From positions 13,203,031 to 13,267,030 of the forward strand of contig CM060342.1 in the NCBI GenBank assembly GCA_030674155.1: 64,000 nucleotides of DNA. Reading direction: 5' to 3'. Shown here piece by piece: positions 37,083-51,487 of the stretch (position 1 is the first letter of the stretch; every line of letters starts with the position of its first letter). The position numbers were made by a program, and so were the translations under genes. Origin of the DNA: Stramonita haemastoma. Taxonomy: Eukaryota > Mollusca > Gastropoda > Neogastropoda > Muricidae. The notes beneath the pieces are model-generated. The model was not told the origin of the DNA. It ran no database searches and saw nothing but the letters and a program-made list of their open reading frames with translations.

Positions 37083-37085
37083 GGG
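33269..37085 (+). other. SLC15A4 3' flank; probable UTR, no other gene
   Basis: AT-rich sequence with poly-G tracts at 33380-33395 and 33411-33425, a minisatellite at 34195-34560, poly-C at 34723, (CT)n at 36330-36400 and (AC)n at 36740-36812. AATAAA-type signals occur near 35022, 36852 and 37628; which is used is unknown. 33915-34120 could be a decayed LINE end (RTTRGRTKHWNKDL) but is too weak to call. Confidence 0.4.
34195..34560. repeat. ~62-bp minisatellite downstream of SLC15A4
   Basis: Six to seven diverged units of AATTTGAAAGGTACAAGGTT, ACTT.A.CCTTTTGTAAGTT, ACA..A..T. One more unit stands at ~34975-35030. Confidence 0.75.
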
Positions 37086-37412
37086 GGGACGGATAGCCTA
37101 GTGGTCAGAACACTGCACTGGCAATTTGACGACCCAGGTTCGAGTCCGGTCGAGGAAATTTTTCTCCTGGAGTTAACATCAGTGCTGACTCCACTCTCCC
37201 CAAAAGTCCTTCGGATGAGACTTTAAACCAAGGCCCCGTGTGCGAACGCACGCAGAACATCTTGCGCACACGTTAAATCCTGTTCCGCTTTTCGTAAGAG
37301 TAGGCCATCGTGTGCCGGTGGGAACAGATGACAATATTTACAAAAACTGCATACACACGGGGACCGGATGAAAAAAAGCACATGATTGCTTATTCTGTTA
37401 TCCTCGATATAA
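37086..37412 (+). repeat. tRNA-SINE family A, full-length reference copy
   Basis: The head CGGATAGCCTAGTGGTCAGA holds an A-box and GACCCAGGTTCGAGTCC the B-box. The body follows: GGAGTTAACATCAGTGCTGA, CTCCACTCTCCCCAAAAGTC, GTGTGCGAACGCACGCAG, CTTGCGCACACG, AGAGTAGGCCATCGTG. The tail is TTATCCTCGATATAAAG. A pol III-type, tRNA-derived SINE. Confidence 0.9.
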
Positions 37413-37664
37413 AGAAAAGAAAAAAAAAAAAAAAAAAAAAACACACACACACACCAGCACACACACACACACACACACCACCACACACACACACACGCAC
37501 ACACGCACACATCACACACACATCTGAATTTGGAAGTTTATACACATGTGCTTCGCTTTGTCTTTCTCGTGTATATCGATCAATGCAATGATATCAGATG
37601 ACATTTTTTGGTGTAAATTTTAAACATGAATAAAATATTTTTCTGTACATGATGGAGATTGTTT

Positions 37665-37678
37665 ATGTAGTGCGTGTG

Positions 37679-37709
<31 letters not shown>

Positions 37710-38120
37710 ACACTTAGACATGTTTGTGTGTGTGTGTGTGTGTGTGTTTAACTTATTTTCTTTTATATCGAGGATAATGGAATAAGCACACATGTGCTTT
37801 TTTTTTCATCCAGTCCCCATGTGCATGAAGTTTTGTAAATGTCATCTGTTCCCACTGGCACACAATGGCCTACTCTTATGAAAAGTGTGTGTGTGTTAGT
37901 ATGTGTGTGTGTTAGTTTTGTGTGTGTGTGTTGTGTGTGTGTGTGTGTGTGGTTGTGTGTGTGTGGTGTGTTTAAGTGTGTGTGTGTGTGCATGTGTGTG
38001 TGTGTGTAGTGTGTTTGTGTGTGTGTGTTAGTGTGTGTGTGTGTTGTGTGTGTGTGTGTGTGTGTGGTGTGTGTGTTTGTGTGCTTAGATGTGTGGGTCT
38101 GTGTGTGTTTGCTGTTATTG
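37665..38120. repeat. (GT)n arrays around a minus SINE fragment
   Basis: GT repeats at 37670-37748 and 37885-38108 flank a minus-strand family A 3' part (37755-37885). Confidence 0.85.
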
Positions 38121-38389
38121 CACTCAAAGGATTCAACCTGAACTCAAAGAAAACATTCTTTCTGCCTTTCTTTTCCTTTCTGCCCATTGCAAATCAGAGA
38201 CATATGTTTTTCTCTGTCATAGCAAATCTTACATACTTAAAACAACAACAAAGAAACAAAAGCTTGAAAGCAGGGGCAGACTTTCTCTGGGCTTGCAATG
38301 ACTCTTTCAAATAACTGGGAACAAGCATGGGATATCCTGGTGGTTAGTGTTAAAGCAGAACTGGGTTTGGTTTTTTTTTCAATGCCTTG

Positions 38390-38486
38390 TGATCTGCTAC
38401 AGAGAGTGGAAAACCATGAGAAGTGGAGGAGGCTGGTTGCTGAATCTTCAGTGGTGCCCCTACTGTCCATGGGAGTATGACAGGTG
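38390..38486 (+). pseudogene. RTE-like LINE C-terminus fragment
   Basis: RVENHEKWRRLVAESSVVPL then a stop: the conserved W+xLV..S end shared with the remnants at 1.4 and 54.6 kb. An old SINE relative follows at 38500-38850. Confidence 0.5.
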
Positions 38487-39027
38487 AAGATGGAAGAGTG
38501 TTAAGCTGGTGATCTGATGGTGTGGGATTGAATTATTATCGAGATGCCTGTTTGAGGGGATTTTTCCCCCCTGGAGTTAACATTGGTTCTGACTTCACTC
38601 CCCTAAAAGTCCTTCGGATGAGATCATAAACCAAAGTCCCATGCACGAACACATGCAGAACATCTTCAACACACATTAAAACTTGTTAAGAAAAAAGACA
38701 AACAAACCCACAACCCAACCTTGTTCCACCTTTCAGAAGAGTATGCCATTGTGTAATAATAGGAACTGAAGTCTGAAGACAAACTTTTAAAAGCACATGC
38801 ATACTGATGTCGTGTTTAGACATCATCCCAGAACTCAGAATGTTGCTACTTTGTAGGTGTTCATGTGGAAGTTTTCTGTTTATTCTCAAAAAGGGCGGGG
38901 GGAGGGGGGGGTTCTCCCTCAAATCGTTTTTTCAGCTTTAGTTATTGTTTTCACCCCTGTTTGCTTGTTGTTTCTTCTGAGGTTATTTTTTTGTTCTCAC
39001 TGCATGTGAATTTTTGTGGGTTTTTTT

Positions 39028-39119
39028 TTTTTTTTTGTGGGGGGGGGGGGGGGGGGGGAGTTTTAGTTGATTTTCTCCTTCAGTATTTTTCTTGCACTCC
39101 CTTGGGTTATTTTGTTTCT

Positions 39120-39208
<89 letters not shown>
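39028..39208. repeat. Poly-T/poly-G then (CT)n
   Basis: T16, G-rich 39040-39058, then (CT)n at 39122-39208 that directly borders the 5' end of the LINE. Confidence 0.95.
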
Positions 39209-39212
<4 letters not shown>

Positions 39213-40380
39213 CCTGATTAGCCTCGTTGATGAATGGTTAAAAAATATCAACAATAACAAATTTACTGGTCTGCTACTCGTTGACTTTGCAAAAGCCTTT
39301 GACGTCATAGATCACAACCTTTTAGTCCGTAAATTGAAACTATATAAATTTTCTGATGATGCTTTGTCACTTGTAAAATCATTTCTTTCTAATCGAAACC
39401 ACACTGTTTGGCTAAATGATGAACATTCTGAATTTCTTTCACAAAAATTTGGTGTTCCCCAAGGATCAGTATTAGGGCCTTTTCTTTTTTCACTATATAT
39501 CAATGATCTTCCTTTATCTGTTACAAAAGGCGTAACTGAACTTTTTGCTGATGACACCTCTATCTATTCTTCTCATTCCGACTTGAAACAACTATCTCAC
39601 TATATGCAAGAAAATGCCAATCAATTATTGGAATGGACAAAACTTAATCATATGGCCCTAAATCATCAAAAAACAAAATATATGATAATTACATCTCGAC
39701 AAAAACGGCAAAATATAACCTTTGTTTTGCCACCAATTCATATTGATAATAATGTTATTAAAGAAGTAGACACGCATAGACTCCTAGGGGTTACTATTGA
39801 TAATGATCTTTCCTGGTCGCCACATATTGATTTTCTATATAAACGAATCTCTCAAAAGATATTTCAGCTCTCTAAAATCAAACACTTTCTTGACCTAGAT
39901 TCTCGTAAACAGTTTTATTTTACTTATATTCAATCATTTATTGATTACGCCTCAACATTGTATGATAGATGTAGTGCTAATAGCTTAAAACCACTTTTAA
40001 GAATTCATAAACGAGCTATTAAAGTGATACTCTTAAAGCCTTCCACCTTGTCACCCCAAGACTATACTAGATTGGACATTCTTCCCCTAACTTACCATCT
40101 GGAATATAATAAAGCAATCATAATGTATCGTATAATGAACGGTCTTGCTCCATCTACCCTGACTACTAGATTCCCAATTAATCAGTCAAGATACACCAAT
40201 AATATAATAATTCCTAAACCAAGGCTCGACCTCTATAAAACAAGTCTTCGCTACTCTGGAGGAATTATTTGGAATTCTTTACCAAAAAATATTAAAGAGA
40301 AAAGTAGTATTGTATCTTTTAAGCGTAACTATAAATCTTTCCTGTTTCAAAAAATACTCAAACATGCTCCTAAACTATAG
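39209..40380 (+). mobile_element. 5'-truncated non-LTR retrotransposon, open RT frame
   Basis: A ~390-residue open frame without a break to TAG at 40380. RT motifs in order: LLLVDFAKAFDVIDHNLL (catalytic Asp), GVPQGSVLGPFLFSLYINDL, ELFADDTSIYSSHSD (FADD), LNHQKTKYM, HRLLGVTIDNDLSW, thumb region, and C-terminal YSGGIIWNSLPKNI and SFKRNYKSFLFQ. The endonuclease and the first RT motifs are missing, so it was 5' truncated on insertion into or beside (CT)n. AT-rich codons contrast with the host exons. The clade is CR1/Jockey-like by general pattern only. Plus-strand 3' UTR to ~40735. Confidence 0.85.
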
Positions 40381-40744
40381 TCATTATCATTATTAGACAT
40401 GTTAAAATTGGGACAACAAACAGCATCGACAAACTATTCATGACCTCAGGTCTCGTACATATGTATTCTGCTTCTGTATTATGATTATTGTATGTTATGT
40501 TATAGTGATAATGTACTCTGACTGCTGATGTTGTTGGGTTTTTGTTGTTGTTGTTGTTGCTGGATGTTGGGTTTTCTTTGTTTTTAAATCAAATTTTGTA
40601 ATCACCTTCTTCAGAATCTATTATACATCAACTCTAGCTAAAATCGTAATGCCATGTGCTCATAGATTCTTGTTTGTATATAAGTCATGCTTTAAAGACT
40701 GGAAAGAGGTAGTCAGAGATGTGGGTAAATAGCATGTCGATTTG

Positions 40745-40978
<234 letters not shown>

Positions 40979-41261
40979 TATTAAATTGTTTTTTTTTTTT
41001 TTTTTTTTTCTGTACCCTTCGTATTTAGTATTTGCTTGTTCGTTTGAAATGATTTTCATTATCTATTTCATATTGTGTACATTGTGTACACCTTTTCATG
41101 TTTATTGTGGGGGGGGTTGCTTGCTTATTTGACTTTTGTTTTCGGGGGGGGGGGGGGGAGGGGGGGGCGGTGGGTTGGGATCTTTTCCGAGGGCTGGATG
41201 TAAAAAAGCAATTGTTGCTTATTCTATTACCCTCTTTGAATAAAAAAGTTTTCAAAAGTTT

Positions 41262-42760
<1,499 letters not shown>

Positions 42761-42865
42761 TAGATAGGTGGCTTGATAAAAGAAAAAAGAAAACACATTG
42801 CTTATTCAATGTACCATCTGCAAATAAAAATTTGACGTCACTTGACTTTGACTGCAGTTGACTTC

Positions 42866-42880
42866 ACACACACACACACA

Positions 42881-42962
<82 letters not shown>
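42866..42962. repeat. (AC)n/(ACGC)n array
   Basis: CA with ACGC tetranucleotides, followed by a SINE tail (TCCTTGATATAAAAGAATAA). Confidence 0.93.
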
Positions 42963-42963
<1 letters not shown>

Positions 42964-42999
42964 TATCCTTGATATAAAAGAATAAAGAATAAATCAAAA

Positions 43000-44160
43000 C
43001 ATACACTACTCCATCTGAATTTAGAAGTTTATGAAACATCTTTTAGAAGTTCATAAACCCTTTTTTATATGCCCTGATATAAAATAGCACTCGGTCTCGA
43101 TGTTACATCATCACAATGCATGTAAATCATATTGTTCACTTGGCTACAAGTGGACAGACCACAGGGGCTAGGTGAGTTCTACGCCTTTCGGTATTAAGAC
43201 GTCTTTGGTGCTCCAATTTTCGGGGATTTTATCACGTGACCCATGTGAGGTCAGAAACTCTTTCCTGGGGTCAATCAGCAGACGACTGACCTAATCTGCA
43301 ATAGGCTAGTGGAAGGCCTGATCTCTCCTAGTTAGCAGGTAAACTATGTCCAATATTGTGTGTCGATTTTTAGTTAGAAAATACGAATGTGTCATGTATC
43401 TGATCGCATCACCGTTAGGCCAACGGCTGACTGCTTGATAGGCAAATCTTAATGTTTGCCGACAGTTTTAAGTTCAGTAGCCTTGGAATGGGTCTTACGA
43501 AACACACATACGAAAAGACAGAAGACTTTTAAGAAGCCCACTGCAGACAAAAGGCGAAGCGTTTGAAATGAAAATCACGGGATGAGCAATCTCTTTTGAA
43601 ATATTGTGTCACCGATTTATGGAACCAATGCATTTCAGATTGTGCATCACGACAGCTATCCCAGTCACGGCTCAAAATAGAGTGAAGAACGTGACAGATG
43701 CGTCTTCGATGATGGCTTCCAAGTTTACACACATGTGTGTGTGACATAACATTAGGTTTGGAAACTAGCCACAAGAACGTCGCTAAGCGCTTTGAAATGC
43801 AGAGGAAAAAAGTTAACATATTTAAGAGATCGAATGTGTTTTCACTCAGTTGCGACAACTGGCAACGCCCATGTATGGAGAACTCTGCATTGCTAATACT
43901 GTAATATTTAACTCTGTGATACTGGAGAACTCTGCATTGCTAATACTGTAATATTTAACTCTGTGATATTCTTTGCAAGGCCATTCGACTTGACAGCAGA
44001 GGGATAAAGCTTTTTGTGTGGTTTTTTTGTTCTAGGGAAGAAAGTTGCAGTTTGTAAAACAACAACAAAACAAAAACAAACCCCACCTCAAAACAAACAA
44101 AAAAACCACACTGGCTTCCTAGGCAACCAAGTAAACAAACTCTTCGCTCTAATTTTGATT
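43000..44160. other. Low-repeat intergenic stretch
   Basis: Mostly single-copy sequence by eye, with a two-fold 51-bp tandem duplication at 43874-43975 (GGAGAACTCTGCATTGCTAA). Frames here are short and resemble nothing. It could hold the POR promoter or 5' exon; nothing in the sequence proves it. Confidence 0.35.
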
Positions 44161-44171
44161 TTCTGCATGGT

Positions 44172-44270
44172 ACAGGGGGGAGTCTATGACTCTCAGTCCC
44201 TTAAGCCACAGAAACCAGGATAAGCACAGGCCTGATGAGCCTTAGGCTCGGGATAGACTTTAACTTTTTT
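44172..44270 (+). repeat. SINE family C, 3' fragment
   Basis: GGGGGGAGTCTATGACTCTC, GCCACAGAAACCAGGATAAG, CCTGATGAGCCTTAGGCTCG, ACTTTAACTTTTTTTAAC. Confidence 0.75.
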
Positions 44271-44777
44271 TAACTGTGGTCTTTATTACCAAGTACTGCC
44301 CATTATAATTACTTGCTTAGTGATAGCAGGGTATATATACTATCTGAATAGTTACAATATGTCATAAGTGTGAACATGTGAATTCAGTATTATACAGAGT
44401 TGAATAAAAAGTAGGCAAGGCTAATTAATGAATCTTTCAAACATAAACATGACAAGAATGATATTATGTCTGGATTTTTAAATCGGCCATTACTGAGAAA
44501 ATTGGTTTGTTAGCTGAAAAGAATGATTTGGCAAAGCTGTTTGTGCAGATGGACTTGCTGGTGATTGCATTAAAAAAAATGTGTATGATGAATCACTTAG
44601 TCCTGTTGTAGAATCAGAGGATTATTGAAGTTAGTAGAAGACAAAAATATCAGAAATAAATATCAAGCAAGCTTGAACAAGAGGAAAAAATCAAACTGCA
44701 GATCTTTAGTCAAGATTAAGGTCATTCTTCTAAAACAAATCTTGTCTGTGTTGCATTGGTTAATTTATTTGTTTGTT

Positions 44778-45230
<453 letters not shown>

Positions 45231-45844
45231 GTGTAAATCATGATATCCGACAGGTGTGAGTGAGTGAGTGAGTGTGTGTGTGTGTGTCACTGTGTGTGTG
45301 TCACTGTGTGTGTGTCACTGTGTGTGTGTCACTGTGTGTTACGATTTAACAGCCTATGCTAGATTGCGATTGCTATGCTCTGTGTGTGTGTGTGTGTGTG
45401 TGAATAGTGATATCAGACAGGTAAGAGTGTGTGAGAGAGTGAGAGACAGAGAGAGACAGAGAGAGAGAGCGTGTGTGTGTCACTGTGTCACTGTGTGTGT
45501 TACGAATTAACAGCCTATGCTACAAAGTAATATATAGAGAACCGAGGAGAAAAAAAAGTACGGTGTTGGGACTATGAAGACAAATCCAGAAAAAAATTTT
45601 CTTCAAAAATCTATATTAAGTAGAAAATAAAAGTAGAACAGGACTTTACAATTAACTAACATGGCACAGAAAATTTTGGACTTTGAATTAATTTACACAT
45701 AATAATGTAGATAATGTGTGCAAAGGGGGGGGGGGGGGGTGGACTAGGGCAGCTGGAGAGTTACTACAAAACAGATCAGAAAGAATCGCCTCTAAAAACA
45801 AAATGATCAATCACAGGAAGATATGTTGTTGTTGTTGTTGTAGT

Positions 45845-46800
45845 TTAATTTAAAGTCTATTCACACTTGGTGATATTAGACTAAACAAACAAAGAACAAA
45901 ACAAAAAACAAACAAATAAAACCCTACCATAAAATATTTACAGAAGACTTGGAAATAATCCTAGCAACATCAAAAATCAACGGTTTTCGCGAAACTACAT
46001 TCAATGGTTCCCTTGCAATTTCAATGCCATTTTCTTTATAAACTGAATTTAGAACTGAACATTGAAAAATAAGATGTTCACAAGATAATGGTTCAGAACA
46101 GGAGCAAGTTACATTTCGAGAATATTTGGTCTTCCAGGAATTTAATCGCAACTTATAAATGATGTTAGAAATATGTCTTGGATAGCCTAGTATTTCAAAT
46201 TTCCCATGGAAGTTAAACTTATGTACATGATTTTCCAATAATGAATTAATTTCACGACAATCATTTTTTAAATTATGAACTGGGCAATCTCTTTTTGAAC
46301 CTTTTTTTGCAAGAATATCTGCTATTTCATTCCAGTATATTCCGCAGTGTGAAGGAATCCAGCAAAAATTTATTCCTATACCTTTTGTCATGATACAATG
46401 TATCAAATATTTTATTTCAAATAATAAATCTGTCCTTACTTTTGAGCTCCAATCTTGTAAGCTATACAGTACAGACTTTGAGTCAACACAAAAAGCGAAG
46501 TGAGAAAATGCAAAATTACTATTATTTATAGTAATCAGAGCCATAAGTATGGCATAGAGCTCGGCGCTGAATATGGAGAAACCCTTCCCTAAACAGAATG
46601 ATTTTTGTGTACAGGAAGATATGGACTGGGCTGTGTAGCAGACATTCAGAAATTCTGCAAAGAAGTATATCATTGTTTAGGATGCTTGATTCTAAAAGGA
46701 ATGGATCTGTCACCGTAATAAAAATAATATCCTGATATCTAGGACAGCAAGGAAGCAGATGTTTAACACCAATTTGTTTTCCACACATGCATAGTATGTT
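45845..46800 (-). pseudogene. LINE 3' end with RNase H domain
   Basis: Minus-strand frame 46673-45924 without stop: AELYAILMALITINNSN, FCVDSKSVLYSLQDWSS, FCWIPSHCGIYWNEIADILA, then a cysteine knuckle (CSCSEPLSCEHLIFQC). The Glu, Asp and His/Asp positions of RNase H are visible; the first Asp strand is in another frame above 46673. RNase H after RT points to an I-superfamily-type LINE. A remnant. Confidence 0.75.
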
Positions 46801-46923
46801 CTTGCAATATTTTGTGTGAAGAGCATTTACACAAAATCTCTATATATATACTAAACTTTGTGTGTATGTGTGTGTGTTTGTGTCTTTGCAGAATGTTGTG
46901 TTAGTAAGATATGAAAGTGTGTT

Positions 46924-46958
<35 letters not shown>

Positions 46959-47139
46959 CATTATGCGTGTACATGTCCATAAGTTGAATTTGTATACACG
47001 ATTTTGTTCAATGTTTCTGTGTGTCTGGTCACATGAATCTGTGTGTTGGTATGCATGCACATGCAGATCCACCTATTTCTGTCTGAAGATCCATCTGCTT
47101 GTGTATTTTGTCTTTCTCTCCCTCTCTCTCTCTCTTTTG

Positions 47140-47480
47140 TTCCTTGGCTAGATCTACCATTGGTGAGGATTTTGTGTGACTGTTTTCTGTCCTCTTCATC
47201 TAGGTAGACGTACTCCGACTTAGGATCTAAACATGATGATGATGGATGTGTGTATGCATTTTTGACATTTTGTCATCCATTCCTATCTGCTTGAAATGGC
47301 CTACTCTTCTGAAAGGTGGAATGGGTTTTTGTGTGTGCAAGATGTTCTGCATGCATTTTTGCACAAGGCCTGAGCTTATAGTCTCATCTGAAGAACTTTG
47401 ACATTCAGTTTGATTTTCTTATCAAACTGGGAAGAAAGGGCAGGGCTGGAAATGGAGTCTTTCTTTCTGTTAGTCTGATT
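47140..47480 (-). repeat. Old tRNA-SINE relative
   Basis: CATTGGTGAGGATTTTGTG, TGGCCTACTCTTCTGAAAGG, GTGTGCAAGATGTTCTGCAT, ATAGTCTCATCTGAAGAAC: the diverged family A body, minus orientation. Similar copies are at 48650-49130. Confidence 0.6.
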
Positions 47481-48650
47481 GCTTAATTGGTGTCTTTCTG
47501 TATACAGGCTCATTAATTGTATCATTAATACATGGATAACTGTATGTGTAATTGTTCAGGTCTACTCACTCGTGTCTGCTGTCTAGTATTTGGTATGTTT
47601 TTTTCTGTTTGTGGGTTAGTTTTTTTTGTAATTTATTTAGTCTATCTGCTTCTCAGTCCATTTTTATACATGCTTGCATCTTACTTAGTTTTCTATGTTA
47701 CATGAATAATAGGAAAAAATATTTTGTTTAAAACGAGTTTAGTCTGTAATATAGAATCTATGATGCTTTAACATTCTTTGTGAAAATGATATTTTTTTAA
47801 AACAGAAACTCGTGTGGCTGTTTTGAGGGGAGGGATATTAATATTACTGAAAGTTCAAAATGATTGAGAAGTTGGTACCTGCACTTGTTTTTCCTCCACT
47901 TCTTTATCCTCAATAAAAAGTTTTATTATTTTATGTAAAAGGCAGTGCTGTCATAAAAAAACAACAACTGTGTTACAGTCAGCATATTACATCAACTGTA
48001 CTTATATAATATGTAAGATGACATCGTTTTGAATATCTTTTTCTCCCTGTTTATTAGTGAGTTAACACTTGAACTTCTGAATTTAGGTCATCATGATAGT
48101 TAATTCAACATTTATTGCAAGTGAATTGTGTTGTTATTCTTTTGCTAGCTGACGTTATTGTTTTTTTAAAAAACCAATAAAGACTGTCTCAAAATGATGG
48201 TTGGATTACAGACACAACATTGAAATGGACAAACAGCTGCTACCTACCTGCAGTTGAACGCAAACATGGCAAAGAAAAACATTGTTCATTTGATGTAGTT
48301 AGAAAAGAGGAGAGGAGTATTTCACTACGGGTGAATGGAGAGAAACATAGACGAACGATGGTATCTGGAATCCATTGTGAACATATAAGTACTTATGCTT
48401 TTTTTTCTGTGCAGTGTACAACTACAATTGAGTGAAAAGAGACCTTATTCCTGTGTGCAAAAGCCTTGTTTATAATTGAGCAAAAACTGCATTGTTGTGT
48501 TTTATAAAAAAAAAATTTAATTTAAAAAAAACGAACCTAGTTAAGTACTGAATTTTTGTGGTGTGATCCATTTCTGTCGATAAAAGTTTGAGGTAAGACA
48601 GTGAGTTTGAGTCACGTAGTTAAATTTCTAGCATTCTTATGGATTTTACA
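47481..48650. other. No feature seen
   Basis: AT-rich, low repeat, no frame with recognisable similarity and no strong splice pair that would fit the missing POR start exon. Confidence 0.4.
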
Positions 48651-49313
48651 TTTTGGTTTTGCCAGTTGTTTTGTGCTCTTTCACAAGTACTGATTATGTG
48701 TTGCACACAGGACTTTCAACTTATCATATAATCCAAAGGAGTTACCAACTTCTGACTTTGTTTTTTTTTTCTTTTTTTGTTGTTGTTTTTTTGTTTGCTT
48801 TTTTTCTTGTTCTACAGCTAGGGCTCCAACGTTCACCAATGGTGAGATTTTTGCGTATGCAGCTGTTCCCCCTCCCCCCCTCCGACCATTTAGACTTCAA
48901 TGATATGTCTTAACAGTAACCTGTGTGCATGCATGATTTTTTTCTGTCATCCATTCTTACTGGCACAGAATGGCCTACTCTTTCAAAAGGCAGAACAGAT
49001 TTTTAACTTGTGTGCAAGATGTTCTTTGTGCATACGCACACGAGACCTTGGTTTATAGTCTGATATGAAAAGTGAAAGACTTTACATGCAGTTTGATTTT
49101 TTTCTCGTCAAACTGGGAAGAAAGGGCAAGACTGGGACAGTTTGATTTTTTTCGTCAAACTGGGAAGAAAGGCAACTAGAATAATTTCATGGTTTACTTG
49201 CTGGCAGGCAAAACTAAACCATCCTGCCACCAGGCTTTCTTTTTTGTTTTGTTTTGTTTTTGTTTCTCAGCTACAGCTCCAAGGTTCACCAATGGTGAGA
49301 TTTTTGATAATAA

Positions 49314-49608
49314 TAGTTAAAGTTAAAGTCTGTCCCGAGCCTAAGGCTCATCAGGCCGGTGCTTATCCCGGTTTCTGTGGCGTTAAGCGACTGATAGTCA
49401 TAGACTCCCTCCTGGATAGGACGCCAGTCTATCGCAGGGTTAACCCCCAACACAAGATTGGTACCCCTTTTACACCTGGGATGGGGTGAGAAAATAGCCG
49501 TAAAGTGCCTTTTCCAAGGGCACAACGCCATAGCCGAAAGCTGGGATCAGAACCCGCAACTTTAGATTACGAGTCCAACACCCTAACCACTAGACTACAG
49601 CGGCGGCT
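49314..49608 (-). repeat. SINE family C, copy 2
   Basis: Complete minus copy, from GTTAAAGTTAAAGTCTGTCC to CTAGACTACAGCGGCGGC. Flanked by ATAATAAT-type sequence, a probable short target duplication. Confidence 0.85.
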
Positions 49609-49724
49609 TTTAATAATAATACTAATCAAAAAAAAAAAAAAGGAATTTGTATAGCACTATATCTTGCAAAAGCAAATCAAAGCACTAATATTTTTCCGTA
49701 GGCTCTCATTTTCCAGACTAGTGT

Positions 49725-50475
49725 GTGGTCTGTTAGTGTTATCTATACACCACCTAATGACCTATACAGCCTGTCGCAGGTAAAAACTGTTACACGGTGA
49801 ATTGGCTGTGGGTGTGCAAATTGAAGGTGTGTGAAGGTGATAGGCAAAGAAGACGTAGCATATAGTGTTACCTACACACAACCTAATGACCTATACACCT
49901 GTAGCAGGTAAAAACTGTTAAACGTTGAATTGGCTGTGGTGCAGACTGCAGGTGTGTGAAAGTGATGGACGAAGAAGACGTAGCATATAGTGTTACCTAC
50001 ACACCACCTAATGACCTATACACCTGTAGCAGGTAAAAACTGTCACATGTTGAATTGGCTGTGGTGTGCAGATTGAAGGTGTGTGAAGGTGATGGGTGAA
50101 GAAGGCATACACCACCAGTGCTGACTCCACTCTCCCAAAAGTCCTTCGGATAAGACTTTAAACCGAGGCCCCGTGTGCGAACGCATGCAGAACATCTTGC
50201 ACACATGTTATAAATCCTGTTCCTGCTTTTCGTAAGAGTAGGCCATCGATGTGCCAGTGGGAACAGATGACATTTACAAAACTGCATACACACGGAGACT
50301 GGATGTAAAAAAGCACGAGAGTGCTTATTCCATTACCTCGATATACAAGAATAAATATCAAATCACCTTTTGACCTATACACCTGTAGCAGGTAAAAACT
50401 GTTGACGTTGAATTGGCTGTGGTGTGCAGATTGAAGGTGTGTGAAGGTGATGGGCGAAGAAGGCATGGCAGGTGA
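49725..50475. repeat. 124-bp minisatellite before POR membrane-anchor exon, with inserted SINE
   Basis: Units contain GTGTTACCTACACACCACCT, AATGACCTATACACCTGTAG, CAGGTAAAAACTGTTA and GAATTGGCTGTGG, GGTGTGTGAAGGTGATGG. Unit starts are near 49737, 49864 and 49988. A plus-strand family A SINE body (50107-50365) interrupts the third/fourth unit. The array ends within 10 bases of the exon acceptor at 50481. Confidence 0.85.
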
Positions 50476-50481
50476 AGGCAG

Positions 50482-50597
50482 TTACCTGTCCTGGTGGACG
50501 TGGCGATCCTGACGGCAGCTGGAGGCTTTGCCTTCTACTGGTTCTTCCTCCGCAACAAGAAGCAGGGAGCCCCGTACCTTCAGAAGCTGACTGTACT
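50482..50597 (+). CDS. POR: POR exon with membrane anchor
   Basis: 38 codons + 2 bases: [20 protein letters not shown] then [18 protein letters not shown], donor ACT|GTGAGT. An in-frame TGA at 50473-50475 forces the acceptor to lie between; GAAGGCAG at 50474-50481 is the only AG. It is unusually purine-rich, with no pyrimidine tract. Confidence 0.85.
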
Positions 50598-51452
50598 GTG
50601 AGTGGGGGAGGGGTAGTGGTTAGTGTGTTTGTGTAGGGGGGGGGTGGGGGGGGGGGGGGGGGGGGTAGTGTGTGTGTGTGTGTGGTTTGTTGTTGGTGTG
50701 TGTGTAGGTGTTTGTGTGTATAGGTGGGTGTGTGTGTGAGTGTTTGTGTTTGTAGGGTTGTGTGTGTGTGTGTGTAGGGTTGTGTGTAGGGTGTGTGTGT
50801 GTGCGTGTGTTTGTGTGTGTGTGTGCTGGGTGCATGTGTGTTGTGTGGTGGTGAGTGATGGTGTGTGTGTTTTGTGTAGTGTGTGTGTGTGTGGTGTGTG
50901 TGTGGGTGTGTTAGGTGTGTTTGTTGTGTGTGTTTAGAGAGCGTGTGTGTGTGTGTGTGTGTAGTGTTTTTTATTTATTTATTCTTTTATTTCAAGATAA
51001 GGGAATTAAGCACTTAGTTGTATTTTTTACATCCAGTCCCTGTGTGTATGCAGTTCTGTAAATTTTGTTATCCTTGAAGTGGGTGCCACGGGTGATGAGG
51101 CTGTCAGATCATGAGCTCAGTGCTCTAACCACTAGGCCTACCACCCCCCCCCTTCCCCAACAGTTAATGAACTGTATGCGTTCTGTTTGTGGTGCAGGCC
51201 TATGCTGGAGAGACAGGAAAGTGCTGCAGGATTTCTGGCCAAGATGAAAAATCATGTAGTCTGAGAATAATCTGTCTGATGCCTATCATTATGATTAATT
51301 ATATACATGTATACATGTTCCTTCCACCCTGCTCATAACAAGTCCTTTTTTTTTTTTTTTTTTTTTTGGGGGGGGGTTTGCTCATGATGAGCCTGATATT
51401 ACAGTTTGGCTGTTGTTAAGGGGTAGAGAGAGAGTAGAGAGAGAGAGAGAGG

Positions 51453-51487
<35 letters not shown>

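Noticed and set aside
37086..37150. tRNA gene
   Set aside because: A- and B-boxes are present but no cloverleaf could be drawn, and the unit continues into a SINE body.
43529..43858. Possible 109-residue minus-strand gene
   Set aside because: No similarity, no composition or splice support; chance frame.
48220..48435. Candidate for the missing POR start exon
   Set aside because: The frame shows no POR-like N-terminus and no suitable phase-0 donor; the start exon stays unidentified.
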